DNA from: Nitrososphaerota archaeon
GTDB taxonomy: Archaea; Thermoproteota; Nitrososphaeria; Nitrososphaerales; UBA57
Direction of reading: 5' to 3'
Assembly: GCA_024860875.1 (NCBI GenBank)
Contig: JACPSZ010000007.1
Span: 62,001 to 126,000, forward strand
Length of the DNA: 64,000 nucleotides
Of the stretch, positions 25,889 to 35,541 are shown in pieces (within the stretch, counting starts at the first letter, position 1; the number at the start of each line of letters is the position of its first letter). The notes under the pieces are model-generated. The model was not told the DNA's origin. It did not search any database and worked only from the letters and a program-made list of their open reading frames with translations. Made by a program: the position numbers and the translations under genes.

Positions 25889-26728
25889 TTGCCAATAGGC
25901 ATACACGTTTCGATTTCTGGCTCAATAGACAAAGCAGTTGACAGGGCTAAAGAGCTCGGATGCACAACATTCCAGATATTCACCAGAAACCCACGCGGCT
26001 GGAAGTTTTCGGATTTGAAGGAGGAAGATACCAAGAATTTCAGAAAGAAACTTGCATCGTCAGACCTTGTTTCTCCTTTAGATCATATGCCCTATCTCCC
26101 AAACCTTGCAACGCCAGAAGGGCAGATTTACAAGCAATCAGTCCATATACTGACTGCGGAGCTAAAGCGTTCTGCAGCTCTGGGCATACCTTACGTTGTC
26201 GCACATGTTGGGAGCCACAAAGGCAAAGGCATAGCCTACGGAATAAAGAGGGTTACAGATGCCTGCAACATGGCTCTGAAGGAAGCGGACAACAATTCTA
26301 TGATATTATTGGAGATAACTGCAGGAACTAAGAATAGCGTCGGCTCAACTTTCGAACACCTTCGTCAAATTATTGATGGGATAAGGGCAAATAGCAGAGT
26401 CGGGGTATGCTTTGACACGTGCCACGCATTTGCAGCTGGCTACGACATCAGCAGGAAGGAAGGCGTACAGAGGACGATAAAGCTGTTGGATGAAATTATT
26501 GGACTTGAGAGGGTGAATGCGGTGCATGCAAACGATTCTAAAGGGCCGCTAGGCTCTGGCCTTGACAGGCACGAGCATATCGGATTAGGGTATATTGGGG
26601 AGAAAGGCTTCAGAGAACTGTTTTCTCACAAGCATTTCAAAGATTTGCCGATGGTGCTGGAAACCCCCATCGACGGAAGAAGGGACGATGTTGGAAACAT
26701 AAAGAAACTAAAGCAAATCTGCTCCTAA
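25889..26728 (+). CDS. nfo: Endonuclease IV (AP endonuclease)
   Basis: TIM-barrel zinc enzyme of 279 residues that cleaves the backbone 5' to abasic sites in base-excision repair. It has the N-terminal IGIHVSISGSID, the metal-site regions VAHVGSHKG, LLEITAG, VCFDTCHAFAAGYD, AVHANDSKG and the terminal MVLETP. All expected histidine and acidic ligands are visible. It starts with TTG. It precedes the purine operon by about 80 bases and is probably transcribed separately. Confidence 0.94.
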   Translation: MPIGIHVSISGSIDKAVDRAKELGCTTFQIFTRNPRGWKFSDLKEEDTKNFRKKLASSDLVSPLDHMPYLPNLATPEGQIYKQSVHILTAELKRSAALGIPYVVAHVGSHKGKGIAYGIKRVTDACNMALKEADNNSMILLEITAGTKNSVGSTFEHLRQIIDGIRANSRVGVCFDTCHAFAAGYDISRKEGVQRTIKLLDEIIGLERVNAVHANDSKGPLGSGLDRHEHIGLGYIGEKGFRELFSHKHFKDLPMVLETPIDGRRDDVGNIKKLKQICS

Positions 26729-26809
26729 TAGAGTATAGAAATGATGAAACTTCCGGTCATCGCAGAAGTTAAATATAATCAAAAACCGTTTTTGACATAG
26801 GGGCTTGCC

Positions 26810-27076
26810 TTGGGAACATCAAATTACAAGGTTGAGTGTATAATCTCGAACAAGTCATCCATTCGAGACCCAGAGGGTGAGACCATACTCCGCGACCTTG
26901 TTATGAGAAGAGGGTATGAAAACGTGAAGGGTATAAGGACTGCCAAGCTTTTGCAGTTGGAGGTTTCCGCTCCGAACAAAGAGAGCGCGGAGAAGCTAGT
27001 TATGAAGATGTGTGACGATTTACGAATATATAACCCCGTAGTGAGCATTTGCCAAATAAGAATTTCAGGTAATTAG
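26810..27076 (+). CDS. purS: Phosphoribosylformylglycinamidine synthase subunit PurS
   Basis: Small subunit of 88 residues, typical length. It bridges PurQ and PurL in the three-part FGAM synthase complex that converts FGAR to FGAM with glutamine and ATP. The family features are EGETILRDLVMRRGY and the following GIRTAKLLQLEV. The TTG start opens the purine operon; an A/T-rich TATA-like TAAATATAAT lies about 35 bases upstream. purQ begins one base after its stop. Confidence 0.92.
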   Translation: MGTSNYKVECIISNKSSIRDPEGETILRDLVMRRGYENVKGIRTAKLLQLEVSAPNKESAEKLVMKMCDDLRIYNPVVSICQIRISGN

Positions 27077-27077
27077 T

Positions 27078-27791
27078 ATGAAGGTCGCAATAATCCGGTT
27101 CCCGGGCACCAATTGCGACTTCGATGCGTACCATGTCTTGAAGAATGTTCTACATCTTCCTTCTGATTTGATATGGCATGAAGAAGTTGATCTGCGAAAG
27201 TACGACGGAGTTATACTTCCTGGCGGGTTTTCATACGGAGATCACTTACGTGCAGGTATCATAGCTGCGCATAGCCCAGCGATGACACAAGTTAAGAAGG
27301 CTGCAGAAGAGGGAAAACCAATACTGGGAATCTGCAACGGCTTTCAGATACTTGCTGAATCAGAGCTGTTGCCTGGAGCTCTATTGAGGAATGCTGGGCT
27401 AAGGTTCGTCTGCAAGTGGGTTAATTTGAGGGTCGACAGCACAAGCACGTTTTTCACTTCTGGGCTGAAAAAAGGAACATTGCTCAGAATGCCGATAGCG
27501 CACGGTGAAGGACGTTATTTCCTTGGCGAGAGCGAGATAAAGAACCTTGAAAGAAAAGGCCAGATTGTATTCAGGTATGTTGATGAGAAGGGCAACACGA
27601 CTGAAAATTCTAACCCGAATGGCTCTCTCTTCAATATTGCTGGAGTTTCCAATGAAAAGGGGAATGTTGTCGGTTTGATGCCTCATCCCGAAAGAGCATC
27701 TGAAAAGATTCTCAGCCCGTTCGGGAGTTCTGATGGTTTAGCAGTTCTGGGAGCATTTGCAAAAACTGTGGAGGTAATGGCAAGGAAATGA
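27078..27791 (+). CDS. purQ: FGAM synthase glutaminase subunit PurQ
   Basis: Class I glutamine amidotransferase of 237 residues that provides ammonia to PurL. The oxyanion/nucleophile elbow GICNGFQIL holds the catalytic cysteine, and the histidine-glutamate pair appears in LMPHPERASE. The start follows PurS at once and its end overlaps purL by four bases, consistent with a complex of fixed stoichiometry. Confidence 0.94.
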   Translation: MKVAIIRFPGTNCDFDAYHVLKNVLHLPSDLIWHEEVDLRKYDGVILPGGFSYGDHLRAGIIAAHSPAMTQVKKAAEEGKPILGICNGFQILAESELLPGALLRNAGLRFVCKWVNLRVDSTSTFFTSGLKKGTLLRMPIAHGEGRYFLGESEIKNLERKGQIVFRYVDEKGNTTENSNPNGSLFNIAGVSNEKGNVVGLMPHPERASEKILSPFGSSDGLAVLGAFAKTVEVMARK

Positions 27792-30004
27792 GCCAGCTCG
27801 AAATGCTCGGACTGTCGTTAACAGAAAGCGAAAGAGCAGCGATAAGGAGAAGGCTTGGAAGGGAAGCTAACGCTCTTGAATTATCGATGATAGATGTTGA
27901 ATGGTCTGAGCACTGCAGCTACAAATCCTCAAAACATCTGCTCAAATTGCTGCCGACTAAGGGCGAGAGAGTTCTCCTTGGACCAGGATACGATGCTGGG
28001 GTTCTCGACATCGGCGATGGCGATATTGTAACACTTCATATCGAGAGCCACAACCATCCTTCAGCTATAGACCCATATGGAGGAGCGGCTACAGGAGTAG
28101 GAGGGATACTCAGGGACATTCTTAGTCTCGGCACAAGGCCTATTGCGCTGCTTGATTCATTGCGGTTTGGAAGAATGGACAGGAGCCCGAATTCAAAGTG
28201 GCTCTTCCAGCACGTAATCAGAGGGATAGCAGATTATGGGAACTGTACAGGTGTGCCTACTGTTGGAGGGGAGGTAGATTTCGATTCTTCGTTCGAGCGA
28301 AACTGCCTTGTCGATGTTGTATGCTTGGGAATAGGGAAGAAAGAGGATATTGTGCTTGCAGTGGCAAAGAATCCGGGCGATTCCGTAGTTCTCGTCGGAG
28401 GAAGCACTGGCAGGGACGGTATCCATGGGACAACATTCGCATCAAGAGATCTTTCGGGAAAGGATTCGGAAGACCGTTCAGCAGTCCAGATACCCGATCC
28501 GTTCACTAAGAAGCAGATTATCGAGGCTACTATTGAAGCCGTAAAGACTGGTTATGTGGCTGGTTTGAAAGACCTCGGAGCTGGAGGTATAGCATGCGGT
28601 GTGTCAGAAATGGCTTACGCTGGAAATACCGGCGTCGATATAGAACTCTCCAACGTGCACCTCAGAGAAACAAACATGCAGTCACATGAGATAATGATTT
28701 CAGAGTCTCAGGAAAGGATGGTCTTTGTCATAAAGAAAGGACGCGAAGAAGCAATAGGCAAGATTTTCAAGAAATATGGATTGCTCTATTCGATAATCGG
28801 GAAGGTTACGGACACAAAGAGAATGATAGTTAGGCAGAACGGCAAGGTCGTCGCAGACCTCCCAGTTGAAGTTCTTGTCAGGGCGGAACCAGCACCCAGA
28901 GATGTGAAGAAGCCGAAATACATCGATGAACTTGGCAAAGTAGAAACTCCAGAGCCGAAGGAGAGCCTCGATCTGATAATGATGAAGATGCTATCATCTC
29001 CGAATCTAGCATCAAAAAGGTGGGTCTATCAGCAGTATGATCATGAGGTGGGTGCACGCACGGCAGTAAAGCCCGGCCATGCAGGGGCGTCAGTGCTAAG
29101 AATTACTGACGAAAAGTTCCTTGCGACAAAAGTCGATGGAAATCCAAAGCACTGTTATCTTGACCCTTACAACGGCACTGCAGGAATTTTGGCTGAAGCC
29201 TGCAGGAATATCATAGCAGTTGGAGCAGAGCCGATAGCCATGGTTGATCATTTACAATTTGGCAACCCGGGCAATCCAGAAGTGTACTGGACTTTCAGCG
29301 AGAGCGTTAGAGGTTTTGCTGATTATTGTAATAAATTCAAGCTACCGTGCGTCGGAGGCAAGGTAAGTTTCTATAACGAAGATGTGCAGACCCATGCAGC
29401 CATAAAACCTACTCCGCTAGCAGCTGTTCTTGGCTTGATTGAAAAAGCGGATTACGTCAGAAATGCAATTCCTTCAGAAGATAACGTAATACTGCAGATA
29501 GGCGAAACCAAGAGCGAGTTAGGATGCTCCGAATATCAGAATCAAATCTTTGGGACGGTAGGAGGAAGAGTTCCGAAACTTGACTTTGCAGCAGAAAAGG
29601 CTAGCCAGAGGACGGTTTCCGAAGGCATAAGAATTGGCTTAATCAGCTCTGTCAACGATTGTTCTTCTGGAGGATTGCTGATAGCGGTTGCAGAGATGTG
29701 CATGCTTTCAGGGTTAGGCTCCACAATAGACATCGCAAAGTGCCCCTCGTCTGCCAAGAGGTGGGATGAAATCGCATTTTCAGAAAGCCACTCAAGGTTT
29801 GTCATAACAACATCAAAAGCTAATTCTCCAAGGATTGCTGAACTTGCAAGTAAGAATGGTGCTAAATGTACAGAAATTGGAACTTTCAAGGGCAAAATTT
29901 TCGATGTTGTTTATGCAAACAAGAAGCTCGCCTCACTATCCGTCGAAAAGATGAAGCACGAATGGGAGACTGCAATACCGAGGCTTATGGGAGATGCAAA
30001 ATGA
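27788..30004 (+). CDS. purL: FGAM synthase catalytic subunit PurL
   Basis: Small-type PurL of 738 residues, using ATP to aminate FGAR. The N-terminal region DVEWSEHCSYKSSK, the phosphate-binding IESHNHPSAIDPYGGAATG and the second-half repeat SFYNED / VGGKVSF show the two AIR-synthase-like halves. It overlaps purQ and purF by ATGA junctions. Full length with no disruption. Confidence 0.95.
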   Translation: MSQLEMLGLSLTESERAAIRRRLGREANALELSMIDVEWSEHCSYKSSKHLLKLLPTKGERVLLGPGYDAGVLDIGDGDIVTLHIESHNHPSAIDPYGGAATGVGGILRDILSLGTRPIALLDSLRFGRMDRSPNSKWLFQHVIRGIADYGNCTGVPTVGGEVDFDSSFERNCLVDVVCLGIGKKEDIVLAVAKNPGDSVVLVGGSTGRDGIHGTTFASRDLSGKDSEDRSAVQIPDPFTKKQIIEATIEAVKTGYVAGLKDLGAGGIACGVSEMAYAGNTGVDIELSNVHLRETNMQSHEIMISESQERMVFVIKKGREEAIGKIFKKYGLLYSIIGKVTDTKRMIVRQNGKVVADLPVEVLVRAEPAPRDVKKPKYIDELGKVETPEPKESLDLIMMKMLSSPNLASKRWVYQQYDHEVGARTAVKPGHAGASVLRITDEKFLATKVDGNPKHCYLDPYNGTAGILAEACRNIIAVGAEPIAMVDHLQFGNPGNPEVYWTFSESVRGFADYCNKFKLPCVGGKVSFYNEDVQTHAAIKPTPLAAVLGLIEKADYVRNAIPSEDNVILQIGETKSELGCSEYQNQIFGTVGGRVPKLDFAAEKASQRTVSEGIRIGLISSVNDCSSGGLLIAVAEMCMLSGLGSTIDIAKCPSSAKRWDEIAFSESHSRFVITTSKANSPRIAELASKNGAKCTEIGTFKGKIFDVVYANKKLASLSVEKMKHEWETAIPRLMGDAK

Positions 30005-31416
30005 CAGAGATAAAGGAAAAGTGCGGCATATTCGGAGCTTATTCTTACAGCGGTTCAGACGTAATCCCGCTCATGATTACAGGTTTGAGGGCTCTGCAGC
30101 ACAGGGGGCAGGAGGCATGGGGGATATCCACATCAACAATAAACCCGTACAAGCAGAAAGGTCTACTTACGGAAAACCTTGACAAGTCGGTGCCCATTCT
30201 CGAAAAAATGACTTCTAACGCTGCCATAGGACATCTGCGCTATTCCACTGTCGGAGGATCATCTTTGAGACACGCACAGCCGATGGCCGTAGGTAACAAA
30301 TTCGCAATTGCCCATAACGGAACTATTTCGGATACGAAAACATTAGAAAAGAACCTTAAAGAGCGCGGCATTTCTCCAAACGGATGCAACGACACTACTC
30401 TAGCAGGTTATAGGCTGCAGACTCTGCTAAAGGAGAACAACTGGGATTGGTACAGTGCAATCGAAAAACTTGCAGAGGAGCTTGTTGGCGCTTACTGCTT
30501 CCTGATAATTACTAACGATGGCAAGGTCTTTGCAATAAGGGACACAAGAGGGTTCAGGCCTCTCTGCATAGGCTATCACAAACAAACAGAATCTTACATA
30601 TTCGCCTCAGAAAGCTGCGGCCTATACGTCATGGGTGCGAGCCTCGTCAGGGATGTCAAGCAGGGAGAAGTTGTAAGGCTTGACAAAAATGGCATGGACA
30701 GTTTTAGTTTCTACAAGGGAGAGAGGGCTGCACACTGCGCCTTCGAGTATTCGTATTTCGCCCATCCAAGCTCGATAATTGATGGTCGTAGCGTGTATCA
30801 CGCGAGGAAGGAGCTTGGAAAACAATTGGCTATGCTTTACAATGGAGAGGCAGATGTTGTAGTGCCCGTTCCAGACTCAGCAAGGCCTGCAGCGCTTGGA
30901 TATGCGATGGAGAGCGGTATCGCGTTTGAAGAGGGCCTGATGAAAGATAGATACGCGAAGAGAGGAGGAATTAGAAGTTTTATCGAGCCAAAGATGGTCG
31001 ACAGAGAACGAATCAACAGGTGGATGGTCGCTGTAAAAGAGATCGTCAATAACAAAGATGTCATCGTTGTAGATGATAGCATCGTAAGAGGTACCAGTTC
31101 TCCGAACATAATAAAAACTCTGAGAAATGCGGGCGCAAAGAGCGTCAAAATGGCTGTTACATTCCCTCCCATTACAAATCCATGCTATGCTGGAATAGAC
31201 TTCCCTACGCATCAGGAACTTGTGGCTTACAGAACATGCGGTGCTAATGCGACTGTAGAGAAGGCCAACAAGGAAGTTGCTAAAGCAATAGGCGCAGATG
31301 CAGTGGGCTACAATGGGATAAAGCAGCTCTGCAAGGGCATAGGTTTGAAAGAGACAGAACTGTGTCTGTCATGCAATACTGGCGACTACAGATGTCTTAA
31401 GAGGACATCAGACTAG
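30001..31416 (+). CDS. purF: Amidophosphoribosyltransferase (active copy)
   Basis: First committed enzyme of purine synthesis: transfers ammonia from glutamine to PRPP. 471 residues from the ATG that overlaps the purL stop; a short propeptide MTEIKEK precedes the nucleophile Cys8 in CGIFG. The glutaminase half has LQHRGQEAWG and the PRTase half has the PRPP loop VVVDDSIVRGTSS. The C-terminal cysteines (LCKGIG, CLSC) resemble those binding an Fe-S cluster in some PurF proteins. A longer frame upstream is not coding because the Ntn-type enzyme must start close to the cysteine. A paralogue follows directly. Confidence 0.94.
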   Translation: MTEIKEKCGIFGAYSYSGSDVIPLMITGLRALQHRGQEAWGISTSTINPYKQKGLLTENLDKSVPILEKMTSNAAIGHLRYSTVGGSSLRHAQPMAVGNKFAIAHNGTISDTKTLEKNLKERGISPNGCNDTTLAGYRLQTLLKENNWDWYSAIEKLAEELVGAYCFLIITNDGKVFAIRDTRGFRPLCIGYHKQTESYIFASESCGLYVMGASLVRDVKQGEVVRLDKNGMDSFSFYKGERAAHCAFEYSYFAHPSSIIDGRSVYHARKELGKQLAMLYNGEADVVVPVPDSARPAALGYAMESGIAFEEGLMKDRYAKRGGIRSFIEPKMVDRERINRWMVAVKEIVNNKDVIVVDDSIVRGTSSPNIIKTLRNAGAKSVKMAVTFPPITNPCYAGIDFPTHQELVAYRTCGANATVEKANKEVAKAIGADAVGYNGIKQLCKGIGLKETELCLSCNTGDYRCLKRTSD

Positions 31417-31431
31417 TTTGAGGGTGTTGCA

Positions 31432-32739
31432 GTGCCGGGAATATTTGGAGTGTATCCATTCGGTGAAGGCAGAGAGAACTGGAGCGCTTCACGGTTCCTG
31501 TATTTCGGTCTCTCGGCACTTCAGGGAAGAGGGCAGGAGATCGCTTCAGTTGCTTTATTCGATGCAGAAAAGAAAGTTTTCAATATCATAACTGAAAAAG
31601 GGTTGGTTGACGACCTTTTTAGAGATGGTAGAAAGTTCCCTACAAGTTTTCTTGGACTGGGTCTGGTTTCCGCTTTTGAAGACGATGGAATAATAGAAAT
31701 AAAATCGCCCAAGAAACTTGTTCTTGCAGGCGATGGTAAGCCTCTGCTGCACAAAGAGAAGGCCAAAGCTTTCAGAATTCTTGCCGAGATGGTTTCCAAA
31801 AAGTTAGTTGCGGCTAAAGATTCGATCGAGGCCGTTGCAGAACTACTGTCTGAAGTCAGGGGAGGGTTTTCTTTCATCGCTATTACAGAAAACCAAGAAA
31901 TGATATGCGCCCGCGACAAGATGGGTTTGAAGCCTCTCGAAGTCGGTGCTGTAGGTTTCGACCTTGGGGCAGTAGCGTCAGAAACATGCGCCTTGGATGT
32001 TATAGGTGCAAGTCACACTGGTTCGATAAAACCTGCTGAAGTTGTGATCTTTGACCCTCTCAGCATTAGGAGGAAGGCAATTCCAAGCAGCAAGAAGGCT
32101 CACTGCTCATTCGAATATGTGTACCTTGCAAGGCCAGACTCTTACATAGGGAATACATCTGTGTATGAGGCAAGAGAGAGGATAGGAGAAATACTTGCGG
32201 AGGAATCTCCAACAAATGGCGATGTCGTCATAGGTGTTCCAGAAACTGCACTTCCGTTTGCAGTAGCATATTCGAGAGCGGCAAAGATTCCCAACAAGCT
32301 CGGCTTCACAAGAACCGGCAGGCATATGAGAACCGCTCTAAAGCCTACACAGTTCGAAAGGATTTCTGGAGTTCAGCTAAAATTGAATCCGATAAGGTCG
32401 GCAATTGACAGAAAAGAAATCATCCTCATTGACGACAGCATAGTACGAGGGAACACTCTCAAAAACACAGTATTAAATATGAAAAGGAAGGGTGCAAAAA
32501 AAGTTCACGTCAGGGTTGGAAGTCCAGCTCTAATTGCAGAATGTCCGTATGGAGTAGATGTCCCTCCGAAAGACGAATTGATCGGGAGAAGCGTTTCTGA
32601 CAAAGAAGTTGCCCAAATAATTGGGGCTGACAGTTTCGCTTACCTGTCAACTGAAGGGCTCGCAAAGGCGATCGGATTGCCTAGGAAAGAGCTGTGCATG
32701 GGCTGCTTCACAGGACAGTACCCGGAGAAGATAGAATGA
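31432..32739 (+). CDS. PurF paralogue lacking the catalytic cysteine
   Basis: 435 residues with the complete two-domain PurF layout but starting MPGIFG: the nucleophile position of the glutaminase is proline, and the usual LQHRGQE becomes LQGRGQE. The glutaminase half is therefore expected to be inactive. The phosphoribosyltransferase half keeps a good PRPP loop (ILIDDSIVRGNTLKN) and the terminal ELCMGCFTGQYP cysteines. It lies 15 bases after purF and overlaps purD, so it is co-expressed. It may form a hetero-oligomer with PurF, use free ammonia or regulate flux. Divergence is substantial, arguing against a recent duplication or dead gene. Confidence 0.9.
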   Translation: MPGIFGVYPFGEGRENWSASRFLYFGLSALQGRGQEIASVALFDAEKKVFNIITEKGLVDDLFRDGRKFPTSFLGLGLVSAFEDDGIIEIKSPKKLVLAGDGKPLLHKEKAKAFRILAEMVSKKLVAAKDSIEAVAELLSEVRGGFSFIAITENQEMICARDKMGLKPLEVGAVGFDLGAVASETCALDVIGASHTGSIKPAEVVIFDPLSIRRKAIPSSKKAHCSFEYVYLARPDSYIGNTSVYEARERIGEILAEESPTNGDVVIGVPETALPFAVAYSRAAKIPNKLGFTRTGRHMRTALKPTQFERISGVQLKLNPIRSAIDRKEIILIDDSIVRGNTLKNTVLNMKRKGAKKVHVRVGSPALIAECPYGVDVPPKDELIGRSVSDKEVAQIIGADSFAYLSTEGLAKAIGLPRKELCMGCFTGQYPEKIE

Positions 32740-34253
32740 AGATACTCGGGGTCGGCGGAGGCGGAAGAGAGCATGCGATAGCTGAGAAGCTATGCATGAG
32801 CGAATATTCTCCAAAGATTTACTGGATAAGCGAATATACGAATCCCGGTGTAAACGCGATCTGCCGAAGCACGAAGGGCGAACATATTCGCGGAAGCACG
32901 ATTGATCCAGAAAAAGTTGTAGAATTTGCAAAGAAGGTCAAGCCCGATTTTACTTTTGTTGGACCCGAAGAACCGAACTTCCACGGTGTAGCTGACGCAC
33001 TTGAGAAAGAAGGAATTCAGTGTATTGGAGCCAAGAAAGCTGTTGCAGTGATAGAAATGTCGAAGGCGGAGATGCGTAGATTGCAATGGAAGTATGACAT
33101 AAAAGGCAAGCTGTTGTTCAAGACTTTCCGCTCTTCTGAAGAAGCGTATTCAACACTAGACAAGTATTCAAAGACTCTTACATGGTTGCAGAATGTCGCA
33201 TTAAAACCAGCAAGGCAGGCTGGAGGCAAAGGAGTCAAGGTGATTGAAGATAGGCAAATCTACCTCCACGATGAAAAGCAGAAGTTCAAGTCGAGGCACT
33301 TCGACTGGCTTGAAGGATACATGAAGCCTTATGCGGATGTTGAGGACAAGATACTCGTTGAGGAGAACGTATGGGGGCCCGAATACACTCTGCACTGCTT
33401 TACCGACGGTAAGAACGTTGTAGGCATGCCTATGGTGCAGGATAATAAAAACGCTCACGAATTCGATATTGGAACTGAAACTGGGGGCATGGGCTCTATT
33501 TCTGGACCAGGAAATGTTCTACCATTTCTTACAGAGGATGAATACAAAGAGTCTTTAGAGATAGTCAAGAGCATGGTCATGGCCATTCAGGACATGACAG
33601 GCGAAACCTACCATGGAATAGTCGCTGGGCAGATGATGCTGACTGAGATTGAAGGGCCGACTGTAATTGAGATGTATTCGAGACTTGGGGATCCTGAGGC
33701 GTTGAATGTTATGGGCATGTTAGAGTCGGATTTAGTCGATATAGCACTTGCAATACTCGATGGTAAGTTAAAGAATTCAGACGTAAAGTTCAACAACAAA
33801 GCAGTAGTCGTAAAAGCACTTTCTCCAAAGGGCTACCCCGATTATCGTGAATTGGCTAAGAACCATCCTATCGAAGCGGATGAAAAGGCAATCCAGAAGA
33901 AAGGTGCAAAACTCTACTGGGCATCTGTTGATAATGACGGTAAGAAGACAATTACGATGGGCTCACGGGCGGTTGAGATTGCAGCAGTTGCTGACGATTT
34001 GCCAACAGCGAGCAGGATAGTTGAAAGCTGCATCGATTATGTAAAATTGACAGATGGTTGGCAGATGTACCATAGAAGCGACATTGGCACTAAAGAGCTT
34101 ATTGCGAAAAGGCAGGACCTTGCTGAGCGAGCAAGATCTTTATACCTGCAGAGAAAACAGAATGGTACACTTGGCAAAAGGACTGATTGGCTTCCCGGGG
34201 TTGGAAGAGTAGATCCAGTGCAGAATTTAAAAAAGGAACTTTTGTCAGGGTGA
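32736..34253 (+). CDS. purD: Phosphoribosylamine-glycine ligase (GAR synthetase)
   Basis: ATP-grasp enzyme of 505 residues joining phosphoribosylamine and glycine. The ATG overlaps the previous stop and gives [16 protein letters not shown], the classic N-terminus. ATP-grasp parts include [16 protein letters not shown] and the metal-site region [14 protein letters not shown]. It is some 70 residues longer than bacterial PurD because of insertions and a charged C-terminal extension ending in LKKELLSG. An open extension upstream of the ATG is out of family and is rejected. Confidence 0.92.
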   Translation: MKILGVGGGGREHAIAEKLCMSEYSPKIYWISEYTNPGVNAICRSTKGEHIRGSTIDPEKVVEFAKKVKPDFTFVGPEEPNFHGVADALEKEGIQCIGAKKAVAVIEMSKAEMRRLQWKYDIKGKLLFKTFRSSEEAYSTLDKYSKTLTWLQNVALKPARQAGGKGVKVIEDRQIYLHDEKQKFKSRHFDWLEGYMKPYADVEDKILVEENVWGPEYTLHCFTDGKNVVGMPMVQDNKNAHEFDIGTETGGMGSISGPGNVLPFLTEDEYKESLEIVKSMVMAIQDMTGETYHGIVAGQMMLTEIEGPTVIEMYSRLGDPEALNVMGMLESDLVDIALAILDGKLKNSDVKFNNKAVVVKALSPKGYPDYRELAKNHPIEADEKAIQKKGAKLYWASVDNDGKKTITMGSRAVEIAAVADDLPTASRIVESCIDYVKLTDGWQMYHRSDIGTKELIAKRQDLAERARSLYLQRKQNGTLGKRTDWLPGVGRVDPVQNLKKELLSG

Positions 34254-34257
34254 GCAC

Positions 34258-34695
34258 ATGGCCAAAGTTGCTATATTAGCGGGGAGCAAGTCGGATCAAA
34301 AGACGATCGACGATGTAACCTCTTTCCTGAAGGAAAACGGAGTCAATTTCGATGCGCAAGTAATTTCGGCGCACAGAAACAGGAAGAAGCTTGAAGATTA
34401 CGTGATGAACTCTGATGCAGATGTCTTCATAGGGATCGCTGGGCTCTCTGCAGCTTTACCGGGAGCAATAGCATCATTGACGACAAAGCCAGTCATCGGA
34501 GTTCCGTTGAACGTGCAGCTTGGAGGATTGGATTCGCTTCTCTCGACTGCGCAGATGCCCCCCGGTGTACCAGTGGCTTGTGTCGGAATAGACAACGGGA
34601 AAAATGCTGCGATATTGGCAATGGAGATACTCGCATTGAAAGAGCCATCGATAAACCAGAAGCTTGAAAATTACAGAAAATCGTGGTCTAAATGA
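34258..34695 (+). CDS. purE: PurE, 5-(carboxyamino)imidazole/AIR carboxylase
   Basis: Protein of 145 residues. The motif [12 protein letters not shown] and the conserved SAHRN and [12 protein letters not shown] segments are standard. No purK is present in this cluster, so it may act directly on AIR and CO2 (class II) or rely on a purK elsewhere; the sequence alone does not settle this for me. It begins four bases after purD and overlaps purC. Confidence 0.93.
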   Translation: MAKVAILAGSKSDQKTIDDVTSFLKENGVNFDAQVISAHRNRKKLEDYVMNSDADVFIGIAGLSAALPGAIASLTTKPVIGVPLNVQLGGLDSLLSTAQMPPGVPVACVGIDNGKNAAILAMEILALKEPSINQKLENYRKSWSK

Positions 34696-35534
34696 GTGTA
34701 GTTAAACAAGCTAGACTGCTGAGGAAAGGCAAGGTTAAGGACATCTATACCCTTCCTGATGATAAACTGCTCTTCGAATTCTCGGACAGGGTTTCAGCCT
34801 TCGATGTAGTTCTGCCTACACCAATTCCCAAAAAGGGCGAGGTCCTCTGCAAGTTCGCAAAGTTCTGGTTCGATGTCCTTGACTGCCCAAACCACATGGT
34901 CGATGTTGTCGATGCAAACAAGATGGTCGTAAAGAAGCTAAAGATGATTCCTGTTGAATGTATTGTCAGAGGGTATTTGTACGGTAGCCTATTCGAAAGG
35001 GTGAAGAAGGGAATTGTAAAGTATGAGGGCGAAAAAATTCTCGCTGCAAAGCTACCGAAGCCGATTTTCGATCCAACAACGAAATCAGAAACCCATGACT
35101 TGCCTATAACAAAACAGGAAGCAGTTTCCGCAGGTCTTGTAAACAATCAAACCTACGATTTCCTTTCCAAGAAATCCATCGACCTATATCTGCAGATGGT
35201 TAACATTGCATCAAAAGCTGGCTTCATAATTGCAGACATAAAGTTCGAATTCGGAATGGACGGAAATAAAATCATACTTGCTGATTCTATTGGTCCAGAT
35301 GAGTTCAGGCTCTGGCCAAAGGAGAAGTATTCACCGGGGAAGACGCAGGAAGCCTTTGACAAGCAATTGGTAAGAGACTGGCTGATCGGCGTTGGCTACA
35401 AAGACAAGGTGGACGAGGCTGCCAAGAATGACAGACCAGCTCCAAAGCCTCCAGAGCTTCCAAATGATCTTGTTGCTCAGGTTTCAAAGCGCTATGTTGA
35501 GTCTTACGAGAGGATAACAGGGAGAAAGCTCTGA
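34692..35534 (+). CDS. purC: SAICAR synthetase
   Basis: ATP-dependent ligase of 280 residues joining CAIR and aspartate. Typical elements are the N-terminal [37 protein letters not shown] and DEFRLW. It overlaps purE with an ATGA junction. The adenylosuccinate lyase (purB) needed for the next step is not in this window. Confidence 0.95.
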   Translation: MSVVKQARLLRKGKVKDIYTLPDDKLLFEFSDRVSAFDVVLPTPIPKKGEVLCKFAKFWFDVLDCPNHMVDVVDANKMVVKKLKMIPVECIVRGYLYGSLFERVKKGIVKYEGEKILAAKLPKPIFDPTTKSETHDLPITKQEAVSAGLVNNQTYDFLSKKSIDLYLQMVNIASKAGFIIADIKFEFGMDGNKIILADSIGPDEFRLWPKEKYSPGKTQEAFDKQLVRDWLIGVGYKDKVDEAAKNDRPAPKPPELPNDLVAQVSKRYVESYERITGRKL

Positions 35535-35541
35535 AGCCGCC

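Noticed and set aside
29866-30000. Upstream extension of purF by 45 codons
   Set aside because: It overlaps purL in another frame, and the cysteine nucleophile must lie close to the N-terminus. The ATGA junction gives the right start.
32694-32735. Upstream extension of purD by 14 codons
   Set aside because: [14 protein letters not shown] is the standard beginning of GAR synthetase; the extension lies within the PurF paralogue.
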